Below, piece by piece: positions 33,190-42,081 of a stretch of 64,000 nucleotides of DNA. Source of the DNA: Metabacillus bambusae. GTDB taxonomy: Bacteria; Bacillota; Bacilli; Bacillales; Bacillaceae. The first letter of the stretch is position 1, and each line of letters begins with the position of its first letter. The position numbers and the translations under genes are program-made. The stretch is from contig NZ_JAGDEL010000010.1 in NCBI RefSeq assembly GCF_017497975.1, positions 62,001 to 126,000 of the forward strand. Reading direction: 5' to 3'. The notes under the pieces were generated by a model. It worked only from the letters and a program-made list of their open reading frames with translations. It did no database searches and had not been told where the DNA came from.

Positions 33190-34549
33190 GAATCAATTCC
33201 TCAGGATTGAAAATTGCCTTTTTTGATAAAAATAATCCGTATTCTAGAGATGCCTTACGCGAGAGTATATCTGCATCCTTTAGTTCTGGGTGGCAAAAAA
33301 TCGATCTGCCAGGCTTTGAATTTGCCTCGAACATCCAAATTTTCCCGTTTTGATCAATTCCTAAGTCAAAGCCAATCTCACCGATAAAGCCTTGTATCTT
33401 GTCATCAATGACATTACTTAAAATAATTGCTGCCTCTGTTAGGTCATGAAAGGCCTTTACTCGATCCTGTGGCTCAGGATATATTTCTTCGAGTGTTTTA
33501 ACAACACCTCCACTATTTAAATGTGTGGTAACACTCCCTTTTCCCGCAACCTTTGCTGCAATAGCCGTAACTTTCCATACACCGTTTTCATCTTTGTTTG
33601 TATGGATTCTAAAATCAATGGGCTTCCCATCTAAACGAATCAATTTAATGCCTTGTTGAGCGAGATAACTAGAAAGAAGTCTGTCTTTAAAGGACGCCTT
33701 TAAGAAATGTTCAATGGAAGGATATTTTCTTAATCGATTAATTTCCTTTTCATCGCGATATCTAGAATAATATTGATTGTCCTCACGTGAATACATAAGA
33801 TGATAGACTCCTAGACCTAAGCTGCCATTTGCAGGCTTTAAATAGATGCTTTGGAAGGATGCGAGCATTTCTTCCATTTTGCTAATGGTAGGAGTGTGGT
33901 AGGTAGCTGGCAAATACTTAGCTGCTTGAGTGTCATGAATTAAAAGTTTATGGATTGACCATTTATTAAAAAATCCAGGATTATACCATGGAATAGAGTA
34001 TTCCTCAGTTAGACGTTTTTTTACGAGTCTTAATGCTTGATGATTTTCGATTCGCCGATTTGGCAAACGGTCGTATACAGTATTGGGAAATGGGAAAGTT
34101 GCTTGTTTCCAGCCATTCTTTCCGTAAGTAAAGCCATTTATTGTACCTTCCTCCCAATTAATATGGTGGGCACCAAACACATATGTGTAAAGTCCTAGCG
34201 ATTGATCAAGAGATAAAAACTTAGCGAAAAATAAGGAGCGTTCACCAATCGGACGCAATATAGATTCAGTAAACCCTGCTGTGAAAATACCAATTAAGGG
34301 TCCTAAATGAAGGGTACCATCATTAAAGAAGAGATGTGTTTTTCCATAAGTAGGAAGCATGAGTTTATTTGCCATCTCTAGTGGTAATAAGATACTCTCC
34401 TTTAGCTCTTGACTGTATTGAATCTCACAAGGAAGCATAAGTGTTCCAAAAGATAGTGTATTAACGTGCCCGAATTTCATTGTAGAGATCGGTAAGTGAA
34501 TGCAATGATCTGTAGAGTTTGTTGTTTTAATGGAATATGTTGTACTCAT
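33176..34549 (-). CDS. yheD: YheD-type coat-associated ATP-grasp protein
   Basis: A 457-residue member with an extra N-terminal beta-rich domain (about 80 residues), then GPLIGIFTAGF, FPNTVYDRLPNRR, ATP-grasp loop YLKPANGSLGLGVYHL, DFRIHTNKD, and metal ligands GEIGFDLGI...FEANSKPGRS. Start ATG 34549 overlaps the upstream stop in TAATG with AAAGGAG inside the previous gene, so translation is coupled. Part of a four-gene ATP-grasp run; spore-coat association follows from the family. Confidence 0.92.
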   Translation of the reverse strand: MSTTYSIKTTNSTDHCIHLPISTMKFGHVNTLSFGTLMLPCEIQYSQELKESILLPLEMANKLMLPTYGKTHLFFNDGTLHLGPLIGIFTAGFTESILRPIGERSLFFAKFLSLDQSLGLYTYVFGAHHINWEEGTINGFTYGKNGWKQATFPFPNTVYDRLPNRRIENHQALRLVKKRLTEEYSIPWYNPGFFNKWSIHKLLIHDTQAAKYLPATYHTPTISKMEEMLASFQSIYLKPANGSLGLGVYHLMYSREDNQYYSRYRDEKEINRLRKYPSIEHFLKASFKDRLLSSYLAQQGIKLIRLDGKPIDFRIHTNKDENGVWKVTAIAAKVAGKGSVTTHLNSGGVVKTLEEIYPEPQDRVKAFHDLTEAAIILSNVIDDKIQGFIGEIGFDLGIDQNGKIWMFEANSKPGRSIFCHPELKDADILSRKASLEYGLFLSKKAIFNPEELIHEKV

Positions 34550-35652
34550 TAGTTCGACTCCTTTATAGCTGCTTGGTTTCGTAAAAACTGACAATAGGCT
34601 AATGGAGCTTCAAATAGATTTTCTGCTGCATTAGGATTTGTTTGGGTAAGTGTTTTCCTGCCTGGTTTTGAGTTCATATCTAAAATCCATACTGAGCCAT
34701 CTTTTGCATAGCCAATATCAACTCCAATTTCAAATAAACGAGTTACTTTTTCTTCTATTAAAGTAGGTAAGCGCGCAATAATCGTTCTGAGCTCATCCTC
34801 GAATAGTACTTTTTGCTTTGCTGATAAGGTGGAGGACCATTCATTGTATGTTAGTGCTTCACCACCACTATTTAAGTTTGATAGAAAGGAGCCATAATAA
34901 CCTTTGCGAACACCTTTCCCAACTAAATTCCATTTTCCATGTTTATTTTTTTGGAGAAACAATCGAATATCAAATGGATATCCTTGATTATCTAGTAGAG
35001 GGAGTAAGGGTTGAAGTAGATAGGTTTGCTGTTTTAAAAGTTTTTCACACCAACCCGCAAACTCCTTTACTGATTGGAAATCCTTTGTTTTTTTATCTGG
35101 ACCTTTATGGTAGGTTATCGTAATCGCTTTAGCATGATGTTTCACTGCAATGATCCCGTTCCCTCTCGAACCATTAATAGGTTTTAATAAACAGGTGGAG
35201 TCTACCTTCAAGCGGTGGAGAATTTGGTTTGGTTCTCGTACTAGTTCAGTGTGAGGAAGATAGCTGCTAATAATCGGATCACTCCGTAAAGAATGATAGA
35301 TTTTCCACTTGTCTGGTAACCCGAATCCTAAAAAGGTTGTTTGAGGATTCTTTTTAAGCCATTCAACAATTGGTTTGCTTTTTTGAATCGCTTGTTTTTG
35401 GTTATAAAAGCAACGATCATAAATAAATGAAGGGATAGGGAACACCTCACTTTTCCAGCTCTGTGTATGTTGATCAAATTTCTCACCATTTATCATTAAT
35501 GAGGAAGGCTCAATTGAAGTAGGCTCAAATCTAACGAATTGGATGTTAAATTGTGCACTACGTTTGGCAATTTCAGTCGCATATCCATTCTCATGATGCT
35601 TATTAACGACTAAAAAACCTAAAGTCGGTTGTTCCAATTTGCTCAACTCCAT
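34549..35652 (-). CDS. YheC/YheD-family ATP-grasp protein (paralogue 2)
   Basis: A 367-residue paralogue with LGFLVVNKHH, FPIPSFIYDRCFY, ATP-grasp loop LLKPINGSRGNGIIAV, PFDIRLFLQKN, GKGVRKGYYGSF, and ligand motif EIGVDIGY..ILDMNSKPGRK. It resembles YheC in length. It is coupled to yheD by a 1-bp stop/start overlap. AAGGAG 10 bp before the ATG. Probably acts on or in the spore coat like its neighbours; the substrate is unknown. Confidence 0.9.
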   Translation of the reverse strand: MELSKLEQPTLGFLVVNKHHENGYATEIAKRSAQFNIQFVRFEPTSIEPSSLMINGEKFDQHTQSWKSEVFPIPSFIYDRCFYNQKQAIQKSKPIVEWLKKNPQTTFLGFGLPDKWKIYHSLRSDPIISSYLPHTELVREPNQILHRLKVDSTCLLKPINGSRGNGIIAVKHHAKAITITYHKGPDKKTKDFQSVKEFAGWCEKLLKQQTYLLQPLLPLLDNQGYPFDIRLFLQKNKHGKWNLVGKGVRKGYYGSFLSNLNSGGEALTYNEWSSTLSAKQKVLFEDELRTIIARLPTLIEEKVTRLFEIGVDIGYAKDGSVWILDMNSKPGRKTLTQTNPNAAENLFEAPLAYCQFLRNQAAIKESN

Positions 35653-35733
35653 TCACTTATTTCTCCTTACGCCTAACGCTCCAATCAACAGTGAGCTTTT
35701 AAGGGACTTTTACCAAAGGAAGAGGTAGGTATC

Positions 35734-37098
35734 TTACTGCCCGCTAAAGTGGGATAAAAATAAACAATAATTAATGACAGCACGTGCTGAAGGCCTGATT
35801 TTCCCCTTTCTCGGATCATTTATTGATTTAGATGGCTTTGTATTTACCTCAATGATCCAAGGATGACCATCTTGATCTAATGCAAGGTCAATCCCGAACT
35901 CACCAAACTCTCCACCAGCATGAAGACAGATACAAGTTACAATTTCTAGTGAAAGCTCGGCTAACAGTTTACGGAGATGAAGACTTTCGCTTTTACCATA
36001 CAGTTCATTTAAAATATTTTTTATTTGGTAAAGCTCACCACCTCGTGCTAAGTTTGCAACAAACTGGTTTACGCTAGAAACTCTAGCTATGCTTGAGGAA
36101 ACTTTCCATTGATGAAAATCCTTCTTATGGCATAAGAATCGAAAATCAAGTGTTCGATTTTGATACCTTTGTAAGTGGATCGTTTCTTGTAGCAAAAAGC
36201 CTTCTCTTTTTAGTCGAGGATAAAGGGCGGAAAAAAGTTGTTGAAAGCTCTCATATTCATTATTCATTTCACCGGAGAAAGTAGTGAAGTCAAGAAGGTG
36301 GGTTCCATCTTCTCTTTCCTTTACTCGGAAAATTCGTTTCCCTTGGCTGCCATTTATCGGTTTAATAAACAGATCTTTTTTATCTTTGAGCATATTCTCA
36401 AGATTGGATTTTGATTCTAATAAATGACTTTCAGGTAGAAAAGGTTTGAGATGCTCACTAGCAGCTAAAATTTGATGAACCTCCCATTTATTTAAAAATC
36501 GATCGTTAAAATAAGGGACCTTATTCTCAATAAAATCAGATGTAACATGTAAAAACGTTTTAGAGTGTTCAACTTTTCTCGAATGGATACGGTTGTGTAC
36601 CACATCTGGATAGGGAACAATTGCTTCCTTCCACTGATTTTGATTGAAGTAGTACCCTTTTATTTGTTCTTTGTTGTAAGTCGATAGAGAAAAAATATAA
36701 AAGAAAGCACCAATTGCTTCACAACATGTAGCAAGCTCCTTGCAAAATTCATGAATGGACACAAAGCTTACTTCTTTATCAGTTTTTTTTATTTCGGTTA
36801 ACAGACCGATTACAGGTCCAAGCTGAAGTTGATCGTGATTGATTAGCTTTCCTTGAAGTGATAAGGAATGTATAGGTAGGTGGATATCACTTAAAAGTTG
36901 TTCACTGAGAGACAAACTTAGACGATCCTCATTAATAAATACGATTGGACATTTCACAGTATGCATCCCACAGCCAATTTTCAATGAATATAGGTTTTTA
37001 GGTAGACCTAAATAGTTCCTAAGTTTTTCGCTCATTTCACATAAATAAGGCCTAGATGTATTTAATAAAGGTGTTATTTCAATGATTTTTTGTTTCAT
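35734..37098 (-). CDS. YheC/YheD-family ATP-grasp protein (paralogue 1)
   Basis: A 454-residue YheD-like paralogue, first of the run. Start ATG 37098 has GAGGGG 6-11 bp upstream; a longer in-frame reading to 37131 lacks a site. Beta-rich N-terminal domain, GPVIGLLTEIKK, YPDVVHNRIHSR, ATP-grasp loop FIKPINGSQGKRIFRV, LDFRFLCH, and EFGIDLALDQDG..IIEVNTKPSK. Note GKRIF instead of GxGIY in the nucleotide loop. An 81-bp gap separates it from the next paralogue. The upstream 37099-37373 region holds divergent promoters but no confident sites. Confidence 0.9.
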   Translation of the reverse strand: MKQKIIEITPLLNTSRPYLCEMSEKLRNYLGLPKNLYSLKIGCGMHTVKCPIVFINEDRLSLSLSEQLLSDIHLPIHSLSLQGKLINHDQLQLGPVIGLLTEIKKTDKEVSFVSIHEFCKELATCCEAIGAFFYIFSLSTYNKEQIKGYYFNQNQWKEAIVPYPDVVHNRIHSRKVEHSKTFLHVTSDFIENKVPYFNDRFLNKWEVHQILAASEHLKPFLPESHLLESKSNLENMLKDKKDLFIKPINGSQGKRIFRVKEREDGTHLLDFTTFSGEMNNEYESFQQLFSALYPRLKREGFLLQETIHLQRYQNRTLDFRFLCHKKDFHQWKVSSSIARVSSVNQFVANLARGGELYQIKNILNELYGKSESLHLRKLLAELSLEIVTCICLHAGGEFGEFGIDLALDQDGHPWIIEVNTKPSKSINDPRKGKIRPSARAVINYCLFLSHFSGQ

Positions 37099-37373
37099 GG
37101 TAAACCCCTCATTTGATCGCCGTACGGACAAGCTCTATAATGTTCATAGGCAGATGTTCTATAACATCGTATGTTTTTTATGAAGGAATGGGGACGGAAC
37201 TAGCTTAATTTTAATTGTATTTTCAAATTACATTTTAAAAGATTTAGTATGACAATAAGAAATTGTCTAAGCTTTAAATTATACGGGGTTTGAAAAACAT
37301 TCATTTCAGTTGTGGTAATAAGCTATAGGGGTTTAGTACATAAAACTGGTGAAGTAGTGGAAGGTAGATGAAT

Positions 37374-38507
37374 ATGAACAATTTAACAATGACGATAGTA
37401 ATGATTGTAGTTGGTGCAGCAATAGGTGGAGTAACAAACCATTTAGCAATTAAGATGCTTTTCCACCCTTATAAGCCGCTATATTTGTTTGGGAAGAGAA
37501 TTCCTTTTACACCTGGACTTATCCCAAAAAGAAGACAGGAACTTGCAAATCAAATGGGTAAAATGGTTGTTGAGCATTTGTTAACAGCTGAAGGGATTAA
37601 GCGTAAGTTTATGCAAACACAATTTCAGCAACAGCTAATTTCTTGGGGAGAAACTCAAGTTAGAAAGCTTATAAACTCAGACAAAACAGTTTCACAGCTT
37701 ATGTCTAATTTTCAAGTTGGAAATCCTTCTGAGCTAGTAAACTTTAAATTGAAGAAGTTTTTACAAAGCAAGTTTGTAGGTATAGTGGAAGACAATAAGG
37801 ATAAATCCCTACAGGAAATGTTACCGAAGGAAATCCTTGATGATGTATATGTAGCCATTCCTAAGCTTGGAGAATTTATTACAGTTAAAGGAGTTGCCTA
37901 TTTTGAAAGCAAGGATGGTAAGCAGCGCCTAGGTAAAATGATTGAAGATTTTCTTTCAACAAGAGGAATGCTTGGAAATATGATCGGCATGTTTTTAGGT
38001 AACGATAGTCTAATTGATAAAGTTCAACCAGAAGTCCTTAAGTTTTTGAAAAATCAAGAAACGAAAAACCTAGTAAGTACGTTAATCGCAAAAGAGTGGA
38101 ATAACATTCAAGAGATGACGATAGAGGATATTGATCAGAAGTGGGAAATCATCCAAAAGGGATCAAATTTAATTGGGACAATTGTTGAAAAATTAAATGT
38201 AGTTGAGATGTTTACAACTCCGATATCCGTTTATTTAAAGCCAAATGAGGAAACAATCATTGGGGAATGGCTTCCAAAGGTTGTTGAAATGACAACCGGT
38301 TACCTCGTTACACATTTAGATGGAATGCTAAAACAGCTTAAATTAGAAGAGGTAGTTCGTGAACAAGTAGAATCATTCCCAGTAGAACGACTAGAAGATA
38401 TGATTCTTTCAATATCACGAAGAGAATTTAAAATGATTACCTATTTAGGTGCGCTTCTTGGTGGGATTATTGGTGGATTACAAGCTATTGTTGTGATGTT
38501 TCTTTAA
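37374..38507 (+). CDS. yheB: YheB-family membrane protein (DUF445/UPF0754)
   Basis: A 377-residue protein with an N-terminal helix containing [19 protein letters not shown], the [18 protein letters not shown] block, a long helical middle domain, and a C-terminal helix [19 protein letters not shown]: both ends membrane-inserted with the middle outside the bilayer. Function unknown. ATG 37374 gives 9-bp spacing to GGAAGG; ATG 37368 is only 3 bp away. Next to yheA as in B. subtilis. Confidence 0.92.
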   Translation: MNNLTMTIVMIVVGAAIGGVTNHLAIKMLFHPYKPLYLFGKRIPFTPGLIPKRRQELANQMGKMVVEHLLTAEGIKRKFMQTQFQQQLISWGETQVRKLINSDKTVSQLMSNFQVGNPSELVNFKLKKFLQSKFVGIVEDNKDKSLQEMLPKEILDDVYVAIPKLGEFITVKGVAYFESKDGKQRLGKMIEDFLSTRGMLGNMIGMFLGNDSLIDKVQPEVLKFLKNQETKNLVSTLIAKEWNNIQEMTIEDIDQKWEIIQKGSNLIGTIVEKLNVVEMFTTPISVYLKPNEETIIGEWLPKVVEMTTGYLVTHLDGMLKQLKLEEVVREQVESFPVERLEDMILSISRREFKMITYLGALLGGIIGGLQAIVVMFL

Positions 38508-38612
38508 GTAATCTAGTGTTTTGACTTTTAAGATTAAATGCAAATTTAATAATAGTTTGTTATAGTGGAGAAAGAGCCTGCATGGGTCAAAACTTGAAAG
38601 GAGGCTCATCAT

Positions 38613-38960
38613 ATGTCTAACAATTTATATGATGTTGCATACAATTTAGAGAAAGCCTTGCGTGAAAGTGACGATTTTAAAGCGTTAAAACGTCTTTATG
38701 AAGAAGTTAATGCAGACGAGTCAGCAAGCAAAATGTTTGAAAGCTTCCGTAATATTCAATTAAATCTACAGCAAAAGCAAATGTCTGGAGAAGAAATCAC
38801 ACAAGAAGAAATTGAACAAGCGCAAAAATCTGTTCAACTTGTTCAACAACACGAAAAGATTGCTCAACTTATGGCAGCAGAGCAGCGTTTAAGCATGGTC
38901 GTAACAGAGTTAAATAAAATCATCATGAAGCCGCTTGAAGAAATGTATGGAAGTCTCTAA
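38613..38960 (+). CDS. yheA: YheA/YmcA-family protein (UPF0342)
   Basis: A 115-residue, all-helical, Gln/Glu-rich protein: YDVAYNLEKALRESDDFKAL, MFESFRNIQLNLQQKQMSGE, and the end VVTELNKIIMKPLEEMYG are typical of the YlbF/YmcA/YheA superfamily. The YlbF-YmcA-YaaT relatives bind RNase Y and affect sporulation and competence; YheA itself is uncharacterised. AAAGGAGG lies 6-7 bp before the ATG. Terminator follows. Confidence 0.92.
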   Translation: MSNNLYDVAYNLEKALRESDDFKALKRLYEEVNADESASKMFESFRNIQLNLQQKQMSGEEITQEEIEQAQKSVQLVQQHEKIAQLMAAEQRLSMVVTELNKIIMKPLEEMYGSL

Positions 38961-38998
38961 GTAGCGTAAAATACATAATATTTGTTGTAAGAAGTAAG

Positions 38999-39029
38999 CA
39001 GAATGGATCTATTATCATTCTGTTTTTTT
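38999..39029 (+). terminator. Intrinsic terminator
   Basis: CAGAATG / CATTCTG stem with T7 tract; repeat A copy 6 begins immediately downstream. Confidence 0.9.
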
Positions 39030-39031
39030 GA

Positions 39032-39201
39032 TGTCTAGGAAATTATAAAATTCTTGTACTGTGGATAAGCGCTTGGCATCCAGCTCCAGCGCCTAGCCCC
39101 TCTTGGGTCTACAGCCACTTAAGAATTGAAGGTAAAGAACACCTTCTATTCTTAAGCGTCTTATTTGCCCGAGGCTGTTCAAGGCGCTTGCGCTTTTGTT
39201 C
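39032..39201 (+). repeat. Interspersed repeat family A, copy 6
   Basis: Nearly identical to copy 4 (19243). Hairpin CTTAAGAATTGAAGGT / ACCTTCTATTCTTAAG. DnaA-box complement TGTGGATAA at 39060-39068. End GGCGCTTGCGCTTTTGTTC. Confidence 0.9.
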
Positions 39202-39205
39202 TTTT

Positions 39206-39340
39206 GGCTCTGTTAAAGCTTACGGTTGATTTTGGCACTTTGTTGATTGGGAGCGAAAGGCTCCCGGACCCCCGCGGAAAGCGAACGCCTGCAACGGAAA
39301 TCAACAACCAAGTTTAAAGAGACTTTGTTTTAATAAGCTA
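39206..39340 (+). repeat. Reduced relative of MITE-like family B
   Basis: Begins GGCTCTGTTAAAGCTTACGG, contains GTTGATTGGGAGCGAAAGGC and CCCGCGGAAAGCGAACGCC, and ends near AATAAGCT. It keeps the family B flank logic (GGCT start, GTTGATT.., CGCGGAAAGCG) but lacks the central 80-90 bp. It adjoins repeat A copy 6 directly. The 39341-39500 stretch is the yhaX leader with no other feature. Confidence 0.65.
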
Positions 39341-39500
39341 AAATGAGTGGAATGCTGTGATTCTCTGAAGAACTGCAAGAGAAATGTGAGTCTTGGGTAA
39401 AGCTTTGTCTCATACATAAATCACTACTGTTGTTCTATTTTTACTGAGAGGGACATAACCTCTTAATAGGTTTTTTACATCAGTAGAAGGGGGAACCACA

Positions 39501-40370
39501 GTGACTCATTATCGGTTGCTTGCATTAAATATTGATGGAACATTGCTTCGTTCGAATGGTCGCCTCCAGCCGTCAACGAAAGAAGCTATTGAGTATGTTA
39601 AGGATAAAGGGGTTTATGTGACTTTTGTGACAAACAGGCATTTTCAATCAGCGAAAAAGCTTGCAAAGGCATTAAAGTTAAACTCATTATTAGTAACTCA
39701 CGGGGGAGCATTTATTTCAGATAATCTTGATGAGCCTATATTTGAAAAAAGAATTTCCGAAGAGATGACGTTTAATCTCGTTCAAGTGCTTGAAAATTTC
39801 AAATGTAATATCCGCATTACGCATGAACGCTTTTCAATTGGAAATAGAACAAAAATTGCTTCAAATTTACTTAGTAAATCAATTCTAAACACATCAGATT
39901 CGATGTTTTATCCTGTGCAATTTGTTGATTCATTAGGAGATTCTTTAAGAGACGAGCCAGTTGGAGCAACAAGGATTGACGTGCATTTTTCTAGTGAGGA
40001 AGAAAAAGAAGAGGCTGCTGAATTAGTAATTGAAGCATTTGATAAAATTGATGTTAGAGTGAATCAAGCGAAAAAGCTCGAGATCGTAAGAAAAGGCGTT
40101 TCAAAAGAAAATGGATTACGTGCTCTAGCTAGTCATTTGAAAATTCCAATTGAAAAAACAGTTGCGATTGGAGATAGCGAAGATGATATAGGAATAATTA
40201 CTTCAGCAGGGTTAGGTGTGGCGATGTGGAATGCTCCATTCGAAGTAAAGCGAGCAGCAGATTGGGTGACTCGATCTAACAATCAACAAGGTGTAGCTTA
40301 CATGATCAAGGAGCATTTTCGAAAACAACAAAGATTAGATTTCTTGCGTAAAATTAAGGTTGATAAATAA
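39501..40370 (+). CDS. yhaX: YhaX-like HAD-superfamily protein with Asn in motif I
   Basis: A 289-residue Cof/HAD-IIB fold: motif I reads ALNIDGTLL, so the usual nucleophile Asp is Asn12; motif II Thr in FVTNRHF; motif IV GDSEDDIGII near residue 228. Position between yheA and hemZ matches yhaX of B. subtilis, described as a stress/sporulation protein. Without the Asp nucleophile it may lack phosphatase activity. Start GTG 39501 has AAGGGGGA 6-8 bp upstream. Confidence 0.85.
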   Translation: MTHYRLLALNIDGTLLRSNGRLQPSTKEAIEYVKDKGVYVTFVTNRHFQSAKKLAKALKLNSLLVTHGGAFISDNLDEPIFEKRISEEMTFNLVQVLENFKCNIRITHERFSIGNRTKIASNLLSKSILNTSDSMFYPVQFVDSLGDSLRDEPVGATRIDVHFSSEEEKEEAAELVIEAFDKIDVRVNQAKKLEIVRKGVSKENGLRALASHLKIPIEKTVAIGDSEDDIGIITSAGLGVAMWNAPFEVKRAADWVTRSNNQQGVAYMIKEHFRKQQRLDFLRKIKVDK

Positions 40371-40434
40371 GAAAATCGACAGCACCTTAATTCGACTAGA
40401 ACAAATAGGAAGCTGGAGCTAATTACTAAAACCA

Positions 40435-40477
40435 AAGTAAGAAGGGGAATGAAATTGTTTCCTCTTCTTACTTTTTT
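40435..40477. terminator. Bidirectional terminator
   Basis: AAGTAAGAAG / CTTCTTACTT stem followed by TTTTT on the plus strand; on the minus strand it overlaps the end of the gene at 40468. Confidence 0.75.
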
Positions 40478-41013
40478 ATAGGCACATAATCAAATAATTT
40501 ACCTTCGTAAACGCAGATTAGTTGCTTATGTTTTCTAAAATCATCAGGAGTAACTAATGCCGGAAGTTTATCCCAGAGTTTAATTCCTGAGCGATGAAAT
40601 ACTTCTGCAACAAATTGTGAACAAAAGTAGGAATTGCTAAATTCAACAGGCTCATTTAAGGACACGCCCAACACGCCGATAAGATTATATAGAAACTTCT
40701 TTTGATTCTTTATAAAAACATTCAATACTCGCTTCATTTTTTCAATTTCACGTTCAGATACTTCGAGCTTATAAATCACACATGTTGTTTCAGGGTATTT
40801 ACTATAGGTTCCTGTAAAAATATCTTCCTTTACAAATCCCCCATTAATTGGATTATTAGGGTTTTTTCTTCCGAAGCTATACATTTCCTTTAATTCTGCA
40901 TCAAAAGCGATAGAGGCATGATTATAAGGTGCCTTTGTGTACTTTTTGATCGACTTTGTAAACAATGTTCCAGTATCTGTAAGTAATAGATAAACATAGC
41001 TTTTAGGTGTCAT
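40468..41013 (-). CDS. Permuted NlpC/P60-like (YiiX/YebB-type) cysteine hydrolase
   Basis: A 181-residue protein with the arrangement of permuted papain-like amidases: a His motif APYNHASIAFD (about residues 28-38) ahead of a Cys motif SYFCSQFVAEVF (about residues 127-138). The segment between contains YSFGRKNPNNPINGGF. No signal peptide, so probably cytoplasmic. Family members cut amide bonds of peptidoglycan peptides, lipids or lipoproteins; the substrate is unknown. AAAGAGGG lies 7-8 bp before the ATG. Confidence 0.75.
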   Translation of the reverse strand: MTPKSYVYLLLTDTGTLFTKSIKKYTKAPYNHASIAFDAELKEMYSFGRKNPNNPINGGFVKEDIFTGTYSKYPETTCVIYKLEVSEREIEKMKRVLNVFIKNQKKFLYNLIGVLGVSLNEPVEFSNSYFCSQFVAEVFHRSGIKLWDKLPALVTPDDFRKHKQLICVYEGKLFDYVPIKK

Positions 41014-41115
41014 TGGAAATCCCTCTTTAACATTTTTCCATTTTATTCTATCCTTAATTATACATTATGCTTTACTATATGATCATTCTAATTTTATTTT
41101 GAGTGGGTGTGGAAC

Positions 41116-42030
41116 ATGGTTACAACTATTTGGACACTTTCGATCATTTTTCTAGGTTTATCTTTCGTTAGTATTATGTTTAATGTTTTGAAAAGGAAAG
41201 AGCCAAACAAGGATTTTTCAGCAGTATCTTTAAGGGTAAAAACATGGTGGGGGATGTTTGTTGTTTTTTGTATGGCAACATTATTTAATCCAGTTGTATC
41301 GTTGATCTCATTAATGATACTTTGCTTCTTTGGATTAAAAGAGTATTTTTCGATGATGAAAACTAGGAAAGCTGATCGCCGTTTATTTCTTTGGTCTTAC
41401 CTAGCGATTCCATTACAATTTTATTGGATCTATATCGGATGGTATGGCATGTTTATTGTTTTCATTCCTGTTTATGTCTTCTTATTTATGCCATTGCCTA
41501 GACTATTAGGAAAAGGAACAAGTGGTTTTTTGCGTTCAGTTAGTTCGACACAATGGGGATTAATGTTGATGGTTTTTGGACTAAGCCACTTAGCCTACTA
41601 TCAATTCGCGACACCGGAATATGGTGCAAACCTAGTGTTATTTCTTGTCGTATTAACACAAATAAACGATGTAGTTCATTATCTGATTTCGATTTACCTT
41701 GGTAAAAGAAAAGTAGTGCCTTCCGCAAATCCTAGTATTACATGGGAAGGTTTTATCGGTGCTGCTTTCATTACAACGAGTATTTCTTACTTGATTTATC
41801 CTTATTTAACACCACTAGATTTAACGTTTGGTATTTTGTCAGGAGTGCTCATTAGCTTAAGTGGTTTTTTTGGAAGTTTAACTATTTCAGTATTGAAGCG
41901 CGATTTATTGATTGGTGATAATGAAAAATTAAACACACTGAAAAAAAGCTATTTAACTAGAGTAGATAGCTTAACATACACTTCTCCTGTTTTTTTTCAT
42001 GTCATTCGATACTTTTTTGATTTTATGTAA
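41116..42030 (+). CDS. Phosphatidate cytidylyltransferase-like membrane protein
   Basis: A 304-residue protein with about eight helices. The C-terminal part has the CdsA-like PSITWEGFIGAAF and the signature FGSLTISVLKRDLLIGDN...RVDSLTYTSPVFF, but the glycine-rich PGHGG block normally preceding the R-x-DS element is missing. It may make CDP-diacylglycerol or use another lipid. It resembles the shorter YnbB-like or proteobacterial second copies. Start ATG 41116 (GTGGG upstream); an in-frame GTG at 41107 is possible. Confidence 0.82.
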   Translation: MVTTIWTLSIIFLGLSFVSIMFNVLKRKEPNKDFSAVSLRVKTWWGMFVVFCMATLFNPVVSLISLMILCFFGLKEYFSMMKTRKADRRLFLWSYLAIPLQFYWIYIGWYGMFIVFIPVYVFLFMPLPRLLGKGTSGFLRSVSSTQWGLMLMVFGLSHLAYYQFATPEYGANLVLFLVVLTQINDVVHYLISIYLGKRKVVPSANPSITWEGFIGAAFITTSISYLIYPYLTPLDLTFGILSGVLISLSGFFGSLTISVLKRDLLIGDNEKLNTLKKSYLTRVDSLTYTSPVFFHVIRYFFDFM

Positions 42031-42040
42031 GTAGATGTAG

Positions 42041-42075
42041 AAAAGGGGCTGACAAATAACTAGTCAACCCCTTTT
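42041..42075. terminator. Bidirectional terminator
   Basis: AAAAGGGGCTGAC / GTCAACCCCTTTT hairpin between convergent genes. Confidence 0.88.
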
Positions 42076-42081
42076 CATTTC

